Assembly (NCBI GenBank): GCA_021793645.1
Contig: JAJYSJ010000001.1
Span: forward strand, 124,001 to 188,000
Direction of reading: 5' to 3'
DNA: 64,000 nt
Source of the DNA: Bacillota bacterium
GTDB lineage: Bacteria > Bacillota > Sulfobacillia > JAJZYS01 > JAJYTV01
Shown here: positions 9,128 to 17,863 of the stretch, one piece after another
How the letters are laid out: every line of letters begins with the position of its first letter
Position numbering within the stretch: the first letter of the stretch is position 1
Position numbers and translations under genes: made by a program
Notes under the pieces: model-generated
The model's input: the letters and a program-made list of their open reading frames with translations, nothing else
Told to the model about the DNA's origin: nothing
Database searches by the model: none

Positions 9128-10621
9128 TCAGCTGTCGATCTGCGCGCGCTGTAAGGTGCCCGAGTAGTCGACATAGACGGCCTTCCACTCACTGAAGAAG
9201 TCGAGCGCCGCAGTGCCGGCCTCGCGGTGGCCGTTGCCAGTCCCCTTCGTGCCGCCGAACGGCAGGTGGATCTCGGCGCCGATCGTGCCGGCGTTGACGT
9301 ATAGAAGTCCGCTCTCGAGGTCGCGGATCGCGCGGAAGACGCGGTTTGCGTCCTGCGTGAAGATCGCGGAGCTCAGGCCGTAGGTGACCGAATTGTTCAC
9401 CTCGATTGCCTCGTCGAAGCTGCGCACCTTGATCATTGAGAGGACCGGCCCGAAGATCTCCTCCTGCGCGATGCGCATGTCGGGCAGCACGTCCGCGAAC
9501 AGCGTCGGACGGTAGAAGGAGCCCTTCTGCAGGTCGCCTTCGGCGGCTATGCCGCCTCCGACGACGAGGCGCGCGCCCTCGGACTTGCCGATCCCGACGT
9601 ACTCGTCGATGCGCTTTGCGGCGCCCATGTTGATCACCGGGCCGACGTCGGTCGTGTCGAGGAGACCGTCGCCCAGGCGCAGCGCCTCGACGCGGGCAGC
9701 AAGGCGGTCGCGCAGCTCGTCGTAGATCGCCTCATGGGCGATCAGGCGCGAGCAGGCGGTGCAGCGCTGACCGGACGTACCGAAGGCGCTCCAAACGATA
9801 CCGTCCACGGCGAGGTCGAGATCGGCGTCCTCGAGTACCGTGATGGCGTTCTTTCCGCCAAGCTCAAGCGAAATGCGCTTGAGTCCCTCGCCAGCGCGCG
9901 ATGCCACGTGGCGGCCGACTTCGTTCGAACCGGTGAAGGAGATCAGGCGGACGCGCGGATCCTCGAGCAGCACCTCGCCCGCCTCGGACCCCGAGCCGAA
10001 CACAAGGTTCACAACGCCAGGCGGAAGGCCCGCCTCTTCGAAGATCTTGACAAGTTCGAGCGCCAGCATCGGAGTGTCGCTCGCGGGCTTGAAGACGACG
10101 GTGTTGCCGAGCACGATGGCGGGGAACATCTTCCACGTCGGGATGGCCATGGGGAAGTTCCACGGTGTGATGATGCCGGCGACGCCGATCGGGTCGCGCA
10201 GCGCCATGGCAAACTTGTTCGGCAACTCAGAGGGTGTCGTGTAGCCGAACGCACGGCGGCCTTCACCGGCCATGTAGTAGGCCATGTCGATGCCTTCCTG
10301 CACGTCGCCTCTCGCCTCGAGCAGGACCTTGCCCATCTCGCGCGTCATCTTGCGCGCCAGATCCTCCTTGCGCTCCGCCAGCAGCGCGCCGACCCGGAAG
10401 AGGATCTCCGCGCGCTTGGGCGCGGGTACCTTGCGCCACTGCTGGTAGGTGCGGTGCGCGACGTCGATCGCGTGCAGGACATCCTGGCGCGACGAGACGG
10501 GGACGCTGGCGATCACTTCACCGGTCGCCGGGCTGCGATCCTCCGTGCGTCGGTTGCCCTCTGCGTCTACCCATTTGCCATCGATGTAGTTGCGAAGTTC
10601 GAGCATGTTGGCCGGATTCAT
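9128..10621 (-). CDS. Aldehyde dehydrogenase family protein
   Basis: About 497 residues, NAD(P)-dependent oxidation of an aldehyde to an acid. Motifs in order: GVAGIITPWNFPMAIPTWK, FTGSNEVGRHVA, general base in ISLELGGKNAI, nucleophilic Cys in GQRCTACSR, QEEIFGPVLSMI, and the C-terminal GGTKGTGNGHREAG. The C-terminal sequence is like alpha-ketoglutarate- or aminoadipate-semialdehyde dehydrogenases, so amino-acid or sugar-acid breakdown is more likely than ethanol oxidation. Start ATG 10621 gives the conventional N-terminus; a second ATG is at 10606. The gene is flanked by unrelated genes, so context does not fix the substrate. Confidence 0.85.
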   Translation of the reverse strand: MNPANMLELRNYIDGKWVDAEGNRRTEDRSPATGEVIASVPVSSRQDVLHAIDVAHRTYQQWRKVPAPKRAEILFRVGALLAERKEDLARKMTREMGKVLLEARGDVQEGIDMAYYMAGEGRRAFGYTTPSELPNKFAMALRDPIGVAGIITPWNFPMAIPTWKMFPAIVLGNTVVFKPASDTPMLALELVKIFEEAGLPPGVVNLVFGSGSEAGEVLLEDPRVRLISFTGSNEVGRHVASRAGEGLKRISLELGGKNAITVLEDADLDLAVDGIVWSAFGTSGQRCTACSRLIAHEAIYDELRDRLAARVEALRLGDGLLDTTDVGPVINMGAAKRIDEYVGIGKSEGARLVVGGGIAAEGDLQKGSFYRPTLFADVLPDMRIAQEEIFGPVLSMIKVRSFDEAIEVNNSVTYGLSSAIFTQDANRVFRAIRDLESGLLYVNAGTIGAEIHLPFGGTKGTGNGHREAGTAALDFFSEWKAVYVDYSGTLQRAQIDS

Positions 10622-10691
10622 CGGCTCGCAGCGCGAGCCAACCCGGGCTCCCACCTTTCGTTGCAGTTTCCGCTCCGAGGGCCTGCGCCAA

Positions 10692-10886
10692 TCAGTCGCT
10701 GCCGCTCTCGCCCGACCAGGGCTCGGTGGCGTACACCGTGAGGAGATAGCCGCCATCCTGCCGAGCGATGCCGAAGATGAGTCCACGACGCTTCAGCGCG
10801 CGATTCAGGAATGTCACCAGGGTCTGGGGCTCCACAGGGTCGCTCAGGTGCGCCGAGGCGATCTCGGGCAAACTCTGGGGGCTCAT
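10692..10886 (-). CDS. YpmA family protein (DUF4264)
   Basis: 64 residues. The core TLVTFLNRALKRRGLIFGIA and LLTVYAT match the small YpmA family found across Bacillota; its function is unknown. ATG 10886 has no Shine-Dalgarno. Instead GGGAGGGTGAGCGC precedes a TTG at 10912 that opens a 9-codon ORF whose stop overlaps this ATG (ATGA), so translation may depend on coupling. A good sigma-A promoter lies 46 bases upstream. Confidence 0.7.
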   Translation of the reverse strand: MSPQSLPEIASAHLSDPVEPQTLVTFLNRALKRRGLIFGIARQDGGYLLTVYATEPWSGESGSD

Positions 10887-10912
10887 GCGCGCGCCGTGCC
10901 GGGACTGATCAA
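10883..10912 (-). other. Possible 9-codon leader ORF coupled to ypmA
   Basis: TTG 10912 follows GGAGG with 8 bases spacing, encodes MISPGTARA and ends in TGA that overlaps the ypmA ATG by the ATGA quartet. ypmA itself has no ribosome site, so reinitiation from this mini-ORF would explain its translation. Confidence 0.35.
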
Positions 10913-10931
10913 GCGCTCACCCTCCCACACG

Positions 10932-10960
10932 AGCATAGGTTGACCCTCGCCCGCGGTCAA
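10932..10960 (-). promoter_or_regulatory. Sigma-A promoter of ypmA
   Basis: Minus-strand TTGACC (10955-10960), 17-base spacer, TATGCT (10932-10937). The spacer and -35 box form an inverted repeat (GTTGACC...GGTCAAC). Confidence 0.65.
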
Positions 10961-11255
10961 CGTTCGCCCTCGTCGATTATGCTGCGAATCTCGCGGTGCC
11001 TGAAGCAGTGTTTTGCACAAGCCAGGACTTCGTGCTTGAGAGATGTCGCCAGTTGAGGCTGCATCGAGCGCGTCCGGTGCGCTCGCCAAAAGACGGATCC
11101 ATTGGCAGGGACGTCCGTTCAACGCGCGCCTGCAAGGCGCCGCCGGCGCGGGCTGCACGCGCTCTCGCGCACCCATCGCCCTACGCATAGCACCGGATTT
11201 AGGGCGACATAACGAATCAGCCTTGCGGCATCCTATATGCGGGGAGGTGGGCTAG
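10961..11255. other. Intergenic region, no gene seen
   Basis: Between the ypmA promoter and the SASP gene. It holds several short GC-rich inverted repeats and the candidate forespore promoter at 11185-11214. Reading frames in both directions lack convincing starts or family features. Confidence 0.5.
11185..11214 (+). promoter_or_regulatory. Candidate forespore (sigma-G/F type) promoter of the SASP gene
   Basis: GCATA (11185-11189), 18-base spacer and CATAACG (11208-11214) resemble sigma-F/G boxes. Forespore control is known for this gene family; the match itself is imperfect. Confidence 0.4.
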
Positions 11256-11471
11256 TTGGCGAAGTGGACCGATCGGCCGATGCTGCCGCGCGAGCACCTC
11301 GACCAATTCAAGTACGAGGTTGCGAACGAACTGGGCATCGACTTGAAGCACGGCTACAACGGCGATATCACGGCACGTGAAGCAGGCGCGATCGGGGGAC
11401 GCATCGGGGGCAATATGGTCAAGGTCATGATTCGCATGGCAGAAGAAGCCATGGCCAACGGCCAGGGCTGA
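11256..11471 (+). CDS. Alpha/beta-type small acid-soluble spore protein
   Basis: 71 residues. It coats and protects DNA in the dormant spore and is cut by the GPR protease at germination. The cleavage region KYEVANELG and the DNA-binding signature GYNGDITAREAGAIGGRIGG are both present, and length is typical. The start is TTG 11256, with GGAGGTG six bases upstream. This is direct evidence that the organism forms endospores. Monocistronic, with a strong hairpin 12 bases after the stop. Confidence 0.95.
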   Translation: MAKWTDRPMLPREHLDQFKYEVANELGIDLKHGYNGDITAREAGAIGGRIGGNMVKVMIRMAEEAMANGQG

Positions 11472-11483
11472 GGAGACTCCCTG

Positions 11484-11508
11484 GGGCCGCGCCCATTGGG
11501 TGCGGCCC
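11484..11508 (+). terminator. SASP terminator hairpin
   Basis: GGGCCGC-GCCCATTGGG-TGCGGCCC folds into an 11-12 bp stem with one G-T pair, followed by ACTTCTGTGT, a modest T-rich tail. Confidence 0.65.
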
Positions 11509-11746
11509 ACTTCTGTGTACTTGTTGAACACACGATCGGCGATGGCGTTCGCTGATCGGTTTGCAAAAAATCCAACGGCGCTCTCCCCCGCTTCGATGAT
11601 CTCGAAAGAAATTGACTGATCAGCCGCAAGCATAAAGTGTTCTAGTATCGCGACTGCAATTCTGTTTGAGGTGAGATGCCCTCAACGGCTATTCATGCAG
11701 GAAGAAGGCCTGCATCTTGGAGAACGCCCGTCTCAGGAGGGATTAC

Positions 11747-12943
11747 ATGGATCGAAGGCCAGCGCCGTGGAGGACGCGGGAAGTCGTTTCGATCTCGCTC
11801 TCCGCCTTCTTTGCAGACCTCGGGTACCAGGCGGTGCTCGCCGGGTTCCCGCTGTTCTTGGTGTTGTCGCTGCACGCCCCGATTTGGCTCTTCGGCCTCG
11901 CGACAGCAGTTAGCTACGGTGGCGGCTCGCTCGTCGCATACCTTGGCGGCCGCCTGGGAGATCGGGTCGGCCATCGTCGTGTAGCCATCGCGGGAAACAG
12001 CTTCATTCCTCTGCTTTCCCTGTCTGCGCTCTTCTCCGCACCAGCGGCTGCCATCTCGTTCCTGACGCTCGGCTGGTGGGCGCGCAATGTGCGCACCCCA
12101 TCTCGGCGCGTGATGCTGACGCGCGCGGTCGCGCCCAGCGACCAGGGTGCCGCCTTCGGGTTCCTGCACGGCCTCGATGTCGGCGGCGGTATGCTCGCTG
12201 CGGCTTTCGTGCTGGGAATGCTTTTCTTCCATGTCGCGTGGCGGTGGATCTTCCTGCTGACAGCGCTGCCGCTGATCGTTTCGACCCTGGCGCTCGCCCA
12301 GACTCGCCTCAGGGACGAGCCCGTGCAGCAGATGGACCCCGAGGCGAAGCCCCAACAGCCTGCGCCCGGCATGCGCAGCCTGCTGTGGGCCGCAGGCCTC
12401 TACGGCCTCAGCTCCTACAGCGTCGGCTTCCCTGTTCTGACAGTTGCCCAGGGGACCGGCCAAGGCGCGTTCGGCATCCTCGCGTTCCTCGTGCTCCAGG
12501 GGGTCTCCGCGCTGACGGGCCTTTTGCTCGGCGCACGGCTCGGCAGGACGCTGCTGCACCGCTTCCGCAACCTTGCACTCTTGGGCTACGCGGTCGCCTG
12601 CGCTGGATCGCTGCTGCTTGCAGCAGCCTACGGGCTGCACGCCCCCACAGCCCTTCTCTTCCTCGGCGTCGCGGTACTGGGATTCGCTCTGGGCGTCGTC
12701 GAGACGCTGGAGCCGTCCCTGATCGGCATGCTGAGCCGCGCGGGCTACGCGGGACGCGGCTTCGGCGCCCTGTCGGCCGCGCGCTCTATTGGCCTCTTCG
12801 CGGCGAACATCGCGCTAGGGCTGCTCTACAGCCTCGGTGCCGGCTATGCCTACAGCTACGCCGCCCTGCTCGCGGCGCTTGCCGCAGGGGTTCTTCTGTT
12901 CTCCCTCCCGTGGATCGGCGCTTCGGCGGAGATGGCCTCGTGA
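11747..12943 (+). CDS. MFS transporter
   Basis: 398 residues with about 12 hydrophobic segments and the motif-A loop GGRLGDRVGHRR between helices 2 and 3, so a proton-coupled major-facilitator permease, most likely an exporter. ATG 11747 follows AGGAGGGATTAC, a near-perfect ribosome site. The upstream 240 bases carry two small hairpins (ATGCAGG/CCTGCAT at about 11693-11713 and GAGA/TCTC next to the ribosome site) but no clear -10 box. Substrate unknown. Confidence 0.85.
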   Translation: MDRRPAPWRTREVVSISLSAFFADLGYQAVLAGFPLFLVLSLHAPIWLFGLATAVSYGGGSLVAYLGGRLGDRVGHRRVAIAGNSFIPLLSLSALFSAPAAAISFLTLGWWARNVRTPSRRVMLTRAVAPSDQGAAFGFLHGLDVGGGMLAAAFVLGMLFFHVAWRWIFLLTALPLIVSTLALAQTRLRDEPVQQMDPEAKPQQPAPGMRSLLWAAGLYGLSSYSVGFPVLTVAQGTGQGAFGILAFLVLQGVSALTGLLLGARLGRTLLHRFRNLALLGYAVACAGSLLLAAAYGLHAPTALLFLGVAVLGFALGVVETLEPSLIGMLSRAGYAGRGFGALSAARSIGLFAANIALGLLYSLGAGYAYSYAALLAALAAGVLLFSLPWIGASAEMAS

Positions 12944-13067
12944 GGTCGACGCGGTGCGAAGAAGGCCGGCCGGAGGTCTCTCCTCCTGCTGGGACGCGTA
13001 TCCGGAGATCCTGAGCAGCCGCATCCGGTCCCTCAGGGAACTGCCAGGCGTTCTCCAAGGATAGTGC

Positions 13068-13532
13068 TTACTTCGCGCAGACGCAGGCGACGCGTGCCGA
13101 GGACGCGCCGTGCAGTTCGCTCGGATTCGTTCGGAAGAGCGCGTTCGGCCCTCCGGCCGCCGCGTAGAGCACAGGCTCGTCCATCAGGCACGCATCGAGC
13201 AGCGTCGGCAGCGGGTTGCGGTGGCCGAACGGCGGTACCCCGCCGATCGCGAATCCGGTTTCTTCGTAGACGCGGTCCGCATCCGCGCGAGTCGCTGCGG
13301 CGGCTTCCGCTGCCTGCGCGAGCAGCGCGAGGTCGACGCGGCGGTCCCCGCGCATCAGGACGAGCCAGGGCGATCCGTCGACGAGGAAGAGGAGCGACTT
13401 GACGATCTGCCTCTCCTCGCAGCCTACCGCCTGGGCCGCGTCGCGCGCAGTCCTGGTCGAGGCAGAGAGCTCTTGCACATCAAGGGCAAGGCCGCGGGCG
13501 GATGCCGCGGCCTGAAAGTCTTGTGGCCCCAT
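13068..13532 (-). CDS. YbaK/EbsC-type aminoacyl-tRNA deacylase
   Basis: 154 residues. The YbaK/ProX fold hydrolyses mischarged tRNA, usually Cys-tRNA(Pro) or Ala-tRNA(Pro). Visible features are the N-terminal segment with CEERQIVKSLLFLVDG (catalytic Lys region), LVLMRGDRRVDL and the GGVPPFGH loop. Size is normal for a free-standing editing enzyme. It is transcribed away from the MFS gene and lies 50 bases downstream of the peptidoglycan-binding gene on the same strand. Confidence 0.85.
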   Translation of the reverse strand: MGPQDFQAAASARGLALDVQELSASTRTARDAAQAVGCEERQIVKSLLFLVDGSPWLVLMRGDRRVDLALLAQAAEAAAATRADADRVYEETGFAIGGVPPFGHRNPLPTLLDACLMDEPVLYAAAGGPNALFRTNPSELHGASSARVACVCAK

Positions 13533-13583
13533 ACGATCGATCGCCTCCCCAGCCTCTGGTTCGCGGGGCAGGCTCAGCTTCCT

Positions 13584-14768
13584 CTAGAAGCCCGCGGGCG
13601 GGACAAACTGGTAGCCCTTCGCGTGCAGTGCTGCAAAGAGGGTGGTCAATGCGGGCAGGTCACTGCCCTGCACCGGGACGACGAAGCTTGCACCACCGCT
13701 GGCCTGTGATGTGACCTTCGATGGCACCACCCGCGGAGCCATCAGCACGCGCACGCCGCGGCGAAGGAGGGATCGGAGATCTGCGCTGTTCGCGGAACCC
13801 AGCCAGACGACGGCGGACGGGCTGCCCTTCGGGGCCGTCGCAGTTGCGAGCAGCGCCTTCCCGGTCGTGTCGGCCCCGAGGAGACTCTGAGGCAGCGCGA
13901 GCAGCATCCCTTGTGGGAGACCGCCGCGCTCCAGTGCGCGCGCTGCGCTTTGGTCCTCCGCGAGGATGACGATGGAGAGATCGGGCGTTCCGGCTGAACC
14001 CCACTGGGAGAGGTCGCTTGCAGGGATGAAGGAGCCGGATCCGCCAGAGGGAGTTGAGCCGCCCGAACTGGTCGTCGAGGTCGTGCCGCTTGAAGTGGTC
14101 GGGCTAGTTGCTGTCGGAGTCGTCTGGGGCGAGGCCTGGGCCGCGGCGGGAGCAGCGCTCGCTGACCATCCCGCGTACGGCAGCAGCAGGTTCTGGCCCG
14201 CCTGCAGGCTCGTCTTGCCTCCGTCCGCAGCGACGAGATTCGCCAGCGGCAAAGCGAAGCGTCCCGCGAGGAGGGAGAGCGTGTCCCCGGACTGTACGAC
14301 GTAAGGCCTCGAGAAGAGCGCCTGCCAGGTCTCCGGTCCGACGACTCCGTCGACCGTGATGCCGCGCCGGGCCTGCAGGGTCTTCACCGCAGCAGTCGTC
14401 GCAGGACCGAAGTTGCCGTCAATGGTGCAGGCAACGCCATCGGCTTGCAAGAGGCCTTGCAGGTCGCGCACGACGGCGCCCTGAGCACCCTCGTGGAGCG
14501 TGGGCGCGTTCCTCTCCACCGCAGCGGCGATGCGCCCCAGGACTGCTGGGCCGGCTGCGCCGTCCTGGGGCAGTCCGGCGGACTGTTCAAGCTGCGTTAC
14601 ACCGGCGGTGGTCTTCGGCCCAAAGATGCCGTCCAGTGCGCCGCTGTAGTCGTGCAGCGATGTCAGCTCGACCTGCAGCGCCTGCACGGTTGGTCCTTGG
14701 GTCCCGGTCGAGAGCACTCCCTGGGGTGTTGCGAGCAGGGCGAGCCAAATCAGTACGATGGGCGGCAA
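13584..14768 (-). CDS. Secreted peptidoglycan-binding/LysM protein with degenerate C-terminal domain
   Basis: 394 residues. Signal peptide (residues 1-20), two peptidoglycan-binding_1 repeats (about 22-80 with LDGIFGPKTTAGV and 92-150 with IDGNFGPATTAAV), then one LysM (YVVQSGDTLSLLAGRF...NLLLPY), a Thr/Ser/Gly linker and a C-terminal domain of about 150 residues. That domain ends in LTTLFAALHAKGYQFVP, like the last helix and strand of NodB polysaccharide deacetylases, but no HxxxH metal site or catalytic Asp pair is visible. A cell-wall or spore-cortex role is likely. TTG 14768 is preceded by GAGGTGATC. Confidence 0.7.
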   Translation of the reverse strand: MPPIVLIWLALLATPQGVLSTGTQGPTVQALQVELTSLHDYSGALDGIFGPKTTAGVTQLEQSAGLPQDGAAGPAVLGRIAAAVERNAPTLHEGAQGAVVRDLQGLLQADGVACTIDGNFGPATTAAVKTLQARRGITVDGVVGPETWQALFSRPYVVQSGDTLSLLAGRFALPLANLVAADGGKTSLQAGQNLLLPYAGWSASAAPAAAQASPQTTPTATSPTTSSGTTSTTSSGGSTPSGGSGSFIPASDLSQWGSAGTPDLSIVILAEDQSAARALERGGLPQGMLLALPQSLLGADTTGKALLATATAPKGSPSAVVWLGSANSADLRSLLRRGVRVLMAPRVVPSKVTSQASGGASFVVPVQGSDLPALTTLFAALHAKGYQFVPPAGF

Positions 14769-14818
14769 AGACGATCACCTCTGCGTCATCCTTGCCGCCC
14801 CCAACGAGCTTCAAACAC

Positions 14819-15187
14819 TCAGAGGGCGAGTCCCAGGGCCCCGCCCAGGGCTCCAACGATTCCTGCGACCAGGGCGCGTACCGCTCCCGGTCCGAGCGTG
14901 ACGTGGGCGTCGAAGCCGAGCACACCGACGAGGTACAGGCCGAGGAACAGTGCGAGTCCGGCCGCCGCTCCATGCCAGAGCCCAGCGCGGCCCGCCCGGC
15001 GCGCTGCGCTGAATCCGCCGACGAACACCGAGAGCCAGGCGATCCCCATCGCTGCCCATGGCACCATCGCCGTGGGCTGGCTGCTCATGTAGAGCATCAG
15101 GGTCGCCAGCAGGAGAAGCCCTGCGCTCCAGACCGCACCGATGCCTGCGCCGCGAAGTACCGCGGCCGTGTCGAATCCGCCTTCCAA
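14819..15187 (-). CDS. TIGR04086 family membrane protein
   Basis: 122 residues with four hydrophobic helices and a GGFSAARRAGRAGLWHGAAAG loop, as in the TIGR04086/DUF3792 family of Bacillota, which has no known function. Family members are often encoded near yajC/secDF, not so here. TTG 15187 follows GAGGTG by 8 bases. It lies between the helicase gene and the peptidoglycan-binding gene in the same direction. Confidence 0.7.
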   Translation of the reverse strand: MEGGFDTAAVLRGAGIGAVWSAGLLLLATLMLYMSSQPTAMVPWAAMGIAWLSVFVGGFSAARRAGRAGLWHGAAAGLALFLGLYLVGVLGFDAHVTLGPGAVRALVAGIVGALGGALGLAL

Positions 15188-15232
15188 GGGCGCACCACCT
15201 CTTGCACGACGCTATGCGATCCCTGGCCTGGA

Positions 15233-17863
15233 CTATCGCAATACGCGTGAGAGCGCCTTGAGGATTTCCGGCTGCTCCCCGATAATGCGCTCCGCGTCGG
15301 GCAGCGCATCGAGGAGGTAGTGTCCGTAGCGCGCGGTGACGAGCCGCCGGTCGAGGACCAGAACGGCGCCCTGATCCGTGCTGGACCGGATCAGACGACC
15401 GAAGCCCTGTTTGAGGCGCAGGGCCGCGTCCGGCAGGCTGAGCTCCTGGAAGCTGGACCGTCCCTCGGCCTCCAGCGCGGCGTAGCGCGCCTCCCAGACG
15501 GGGCGGTCCGGCGGTTGGAACGGGAGTTTGACGAGCACCACGAGCGAGAGGGCGTCGCCGATTACGTCGACGCCCTCCCAGAAGCTCTGCGCACCGAACA
15601 CGACCACCTTGGGTTCGCGGCGCAGCGCTTCGATGAGACGGCTGCGCGGTCCGTCGACCCCTTGGGCCAGGAGGCGCAGCCCCATCTCCTTGAGTGGTTC
15701 GCGCAGTGCCTCCGCGAAGGCGCGCAGCTGGCGGTGCGCGGTGAAGAGCACGAGGCTGCGCCCGCCGGAAACCCGCAAGGCGTCGAGCAGAAAGCGCTGT
15801 GCGTCCAGATCGAATGCCGGATCCTTCGGTTCCGGAAGGTCCGTGGGGACCAGCAGTGAGCACTGATCGCGGAAGAAGAAGGGCGTCGGCAGCGCCACGG
15901 TATGCACGCGCGCGTCGCCGCGCAGGCCGATCGCCTCCAGCAGGTAGTCAAACGACTCCCCCACCGAGAGGGTAGCGGACGTGAGCACACAGGCCTCTAG
16001 CTTCTGGAACAGGAGTTCCTGGAGGAGTTGGCCCGGGTAGAGCGGTGCGAGGTGAAGGCTTCCCTCCTCTCGGTCCGACCAGTCCAGCCAGGCCACCTGG
16101 CCTGGATCAGCGATCAGCACTTCTTCGACGATGCCGCGGGTGCGCCGCGCCGTCTCCGCGAGCGCGTGCAGCTCGATCTGCAGGCGCTCGGAAGAGGAGA
16201 TCCCGCTCTCGTCGGCAGCGCGCGCGAACTCCCCGAGCGCGGTGCTGAGGTTGGAGAAGGCGGCCCTGAGGGGCAATGACTCCGGCGCTTGCAGGTAGTC
16301 CGGGCGAAGACGCGCGCTACGCTTTCCCGGAAAGCGGGAATGCGCCGCTGCAAATGCCTGCCCGGCCGCGGACTGCACCGAACGCGCGGCTTCCGTCAGC
16401 GCAGTGCCTCCGCCTAGCGACGCGGCACGCTGTGCGAGGCGGCGCGCATCGCGTTGGGAGAGATCCGCCCCAAGATGGTCGGTGGCGGCGGCATCGAGGC
16501 CATGCGCTTCGTCGAGGATCAGGCGATCGTACTCCGGCAGGACGCCACCGCCGCGGGCCGCATCCTCCAACAAGAGCGCGTGGTTCACGACCAGCACGTG
16601 CGATGCCTCGGCGCGCCGGCGCGACGCGTAGAAGTAGCACTCGTGGTAGAGGGCGCAGCGATCGCCGCTGCACGTCTCGGCGGTCGCCTCGAGGCGCGCC
16701 CAGAGGTCAGCGTCGATGCGCATCTCGGCGCGGTCACCGCTCGGGGTCGCATCGAGCCAGAAGGCAATGCGCGCAAGCTGCAACCGCTCTTCGCCTGGCA
16801 AGAGCGCGAGCGCCTGCGCCACCTCGCCCTGCCAGCGCCAAAGGCAAAGGTAGTTTTGCCGACCTTTCAGGAGCTGCGCGCGCACCGGCCAGCCGGTGGC
16901 TTCCTGCAGCGCCGGCAGGTCCTTCTCCAGCAGCTGCTCCTGCAGGTTCTTCGTGCCGGTCGAGACGACGACCCGCGATTCCTCGCGCAGGGCCCAGGCC
17001 ATCGCCGGCAGGAGGTATGCGAGGCTCTTGCCGGTGCCGGTGGGGGCCTCCGCGACCAGCACCCCCCCCTCCTCCAACACCACTTCGATGCGCTCCAGGA
17101 GGTCGCGCTGGCTCGCGCGCTCTTCAAGGCCGAGGCTGCCGATCAGGCCGTCGGGCGTGAAGGCGGCAGAGGCATCCACTGGCATGCGGAGTTCGCCTGC
17201 TGGGGGAAAGTCCACGCGAGGTCTTGCGGGTTGCCATGGGGGCGCAGGCGCGGCAGCGCGGTCAGCTGCCTGCAAGAGCGCCGCGAGCGATCCAGGGACG
17301 CCCTCCACGAGCTGGCCCACGAAGTGCAGCAGCGAGGGGTTCGCACTGCGCAGCGCTTCCCGCAGGCGCCCGTAGACAAGCGCTGTGATGCGGGCGTCCT
17401 CTCCGGCGCGGTGGTGTTGGAACTCGAAGTGCATGTGGCGCGCGGCGGCTGCGAGCCCATGGCCCTCCTGCAGCGGAAAAAGGAGTCGGTAGAGTTCCAG
17501 CGTGTCGAGGCTCGGATGTTCGTCGGGCCATCCCTGCGCACGCAGAAAGCCAAGATCGAACGGTGCGTTGTGCGCGATGATGAGATCGGTGCCGACGAAG
17601 TCGCGCAGACCGTCCATCGCCTCCCCGATGTTCATCTGGCCGCGCACCATCTCTTGCGTGATGCCCGTCAGCTCCTGGATAAAGGGAGGGATCGGCCGGT
17701 GCGGGTCGACGAGTACGCTCCACTCGGCGACCACCTCTCCGCCCGCGTAGCGGGCCGCGCCGATCTCCATGATCGCGTCGGCGTAGGGATTGGAGCCGGT
17801 CGTCTCCAGGTCCACGGAAACAAAAGGCAGATCAAGCGGAGAAGCCGCCTCGGTTGATGAAAT
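15233..17863 (-). CDS. dinG: DnaQ-exonuclease/DinG-type ATP-dependent helicase
   Basis: About 876 residues. N-terminal DEDDh exonuclease domain (about 12-180: VDLETTG, IIAHNAPFDLGFL, HRAGEDA) fused to an XPD-like superfamily 2 helicase with Walker A APTGTGKSLAYLLPA, DEAH box (LILDEAHGLD) and late motif GFGRLIRSSTDQG. Gram-positive DinG proteins have this fusion and act as 3'-5' nucleases. The segment CSGDRCALYHECYFYASRR has three Cys, possibly a remnant of the FeS site. The start is taken as ATT 17863, because GGAGGTGATC lies 9 bases before it and it restores the first beta strand LPFVSVDLETTG; the nearest conventional start, GTG 17815, has no ribosome site and would delete that strand. Confidence 0.88.
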   Translation of the reverse strand: MSSTEAASPLDLPFVSVDLETTGSNPYADAIMEIGAARYAGGEVVAEWSVLVDPHRPIPPFIQELTGITQEMVRGQMNIGEAMDGLRDFVGTDLIIAHNAPFDLGFLRAQGWPDEHPSLDTLELYRLLFPLQEGHGLAAAARHMHFEFQHHRAGEDARITALVYGRLREALRSANPSLLHFVGQLVEGVPGSLAALLQAADRAAAPAPPWQPARPRVDFPPAGELRMPVDASAAFTPDGLIGSLGLEERASQRDLLERIEVVLEEGGVLVAEAPTGTGKSLAYLLPAMAWALREESRVVVSTGTKNLQEQLLEKDLPALQEATGWPVRAQLLKGRQNYLCLWRWQGEVAQALALLPGEERLQLARIAFWLDATPSGDRAEMRIDADLWARLEATAETCSGDRCALYHECYFYASRRRAEASHVLVVNHALLLEDAARGGGVLPEYDRLILDEAHGLDAAATDHLGADLSQRDARRLAQRAASLGGGTALTEAARSVQSAAGQAFAAAHSRFPGKRSARLRPDYLQAPESLPLRAAFSNLSTALGEFARAADESGISSSERLQIELHALAETARRTRGIVEEVLIADPGQVAWLDWSDREEGSLHLAPLYPGQLLQELLFQKLEACVLTSATLSVGESFDYLLEAIGLRGDARVHTVALPTPFFFRDQCSLLVPTDLPEPKDPAFDLDAQRFLLDALRVSGGRSLVLFTAHRQLRAFAEALREPLKEMGLRLLAQGVDGPRSRLIEALRREPKVVVFGAQSFWEGVDVIGDALSLVVLVKLPFQPPDRPVWEARYAALEAEGRSSFQELSLPDAALRLKQGFGRLIRSSTDQGAVLVLDRRLVTARYGHYLLDALPDAERIIGEQPEILKALSRVLR

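Noticed and set aside
10883-10936. 17-codon leader ORF starting at ATG 10936
   Set aside because: Its ATG coincides with the -10 box TATGCT of the ypmA promoter, so it would not be in the mRNA; the shorter TTG ORF at 10912 is kept as possible instead.
10883-11188. 101-codon minus-strand frame upstream of ypmA
   Set aside because: Starts far upstream of the promoter, is Arg/Ala/Pro-rich and lacks a ribosome site or family.
12944-13067. Small plus-strand ORF after the MFS gene
   Set aside because: Frame is open, but no start codon follows its GGAGGT site and the sequence lacks any feature.
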